From positions 21,250 to 85,249 of the forward strand of contig QHSL01000068.1 of assembly GCA_003220435.1 (NCBI GenBank): 64,000 nt of DNA, given 5' to 3'. Positions within the stretch are counted from its first letter, which is position 1. Each line of letters begins with the position of its first letter. This DNA comes from Candidatus Rokuibacteriota bacterium (GTDB lineage Bacteria; Methylomirabilota; Methylomirabilia; Rokubacteriales; CSP1-6). This document shows positions 63,738 to 64,000 of the stretch, piece after piece. The position numbers and the translations under genes were made by a program. The notes beneath the pieces are model-generated. The model had not been told where the DNA came from. It saw only the letters and a program-made list of their open reading frames with translations, and searched no databases.

Positions 63738-64000
63738 CAGCGCGGAAGCTCTACGACCAGCGTCAGTCCGTCGTCCACGCGGGCGCGGCCACCGGGGCCG
63801 ATCACGGCGGTGGATTCTCGTTCCTCGACGATGGCGGGGCCGGTCAGCGTCATTCCGGCAGCCAGCGCATAGCGGTCGTACACCGGCGTGTCCACGAAGC
63901 CGTCGCTCTCGGCGAAGTAGGCTCGCCGCGTTGTCTTGATTGTAGCGGGTGCCGTGAGGTCGGCTTTGACCGGGGGTGGCTTGAGAGAGACTCGACCCGG
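63737..64000 (-). CDS. hyuA: Hydantoinase A subunit, C-terminal end
   Basis: Last 87 residues of HyuA on the minus strand; the rest lies beyond the window. Seen: RRAYFAESDGFVDTPVYDRY, GMTLTGPAIVEERESTAVIG and RARVDDGLTLVVELPR, the normal HyuA end. The preceding residues RVSLKPPPVKADLTAPATIK come from the reverse strand of a dispersed repeat (63940-64000) and keep the frame open. Stop overlaps hyuB ATG. Confidence 0.85.
   Translation of the reverse strand, partial: PGRVSLKPPPVKADLTAPATIKTTRRAYFAESDGFVDTPVYDRYALAAGMTLTGPAIVEERESTAVIGPGGRARVDDGLTLVVELPR
63940..64000 (+). repeat. Dispersed TTGTAGCGGG element inside hyuA (antisense)
   Basis: Copy C of the family, running off the window end: TTGTAGCGGGTGCCGTGAGG, then GACCGGGGGTGGCTTGAGAG. 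It lies on the plus strand within minus-strand hyuA, so it is translated in reverse, in frame and without stops. Confidence 0.75.

Overview
The window is a 64 kb piece of a high-G+C, Gram-negative-type bacterial chromosome. Evidence for an outer-membrane lifestyle is an Mla-type lipid transport operon, several lipobox proteins, a SurA-like chaperone and murA. Genes are tightly packed, codons end mostly in G or C, and GTG starts with 1-14 bp stop/start overlaps are very common. Content and order fit an uncultured lineage such as Candidatus Rokubacteria/Methylomirabilota, but that is an impression of gene style, not proof; the assembly may be a metagenome bin.

Layout. 1-9460: a glycerophosphodiester/glycerol module (ugpB end, ugpA, ugpE, two GDPD paralogues, glpK) and a second ABC importer (binding protein, ATPase, fused permease). 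9564-12008: an FO-only ATP synthase cluster (atpZ-like, atpI-like, atpB, atpE) and rex. 12009-12473: a gene-free gap filled by two inverted hairpin elements. 12474-18499: mfd, surA-like, rho, rpmE. 18649-27442: prfA, prmC, murA and a his operon (hisG-D-B-H-A-F-IE). 27450-35447: lipoprotein, mlaE-F-D, radA, ispD, ispF, cysS, rlmB. 35465-35901: tRNA-Thr(TGT), tRNA-Tyr(GTA), tRNA-Gly(TCC), tRNA-Thr(GGT), then tuf. 37137-52969: the full S10-spc-alpha ribosomal super-operon from rpsJ to rplQ with secY, adk, map, infA and rpoA. 53022-64000: small lipoprotein, frameshifted cation transporter, dienelactone hydrolase, two CorC-type CBS proteins, thiL, trxA (minus strand), an NtrC-type regulator, a FIST-like protein, small unknowns, DUF2277, and hydantoinase/oxoprolinase-type hyuB with the end of hyuA.

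What stands out. (1) Several families of short repeats have invaded this genome, including four places inside the normally compact ribosomal operon. One family, starting TTGTAGCGGGTGCC, occurs at four sites: it is embedded in frame in hisH (about 50 extra residues), read in frame on the opposite strand in hyuA, sits directly behind tRNA-Tyr, and abuts the rplW start codon. (2) rplR (L18) carries an in-frame TAG where the family has Tyr/Phe, with a normal L18 C-terminus after it. (3) The E. coli-like order thrU-tyrU-glyT-thrT-tufB runs through a single tuf straight into rpsJ, so the usual secE-nusG-rplKAJL-rpoBC-rpsLG-fusA block is missing. This looks like a tuf x tuf recombination or an assembly collapse. 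(4) The c subunit shows Gln/Glu-Ser/Tyr residues resembling sodium-binding rotors, and the F1 genes are absent from the cluster. (5) thiL has no ATG/GTG/TTG upstream of its conserved N-terminal motif.
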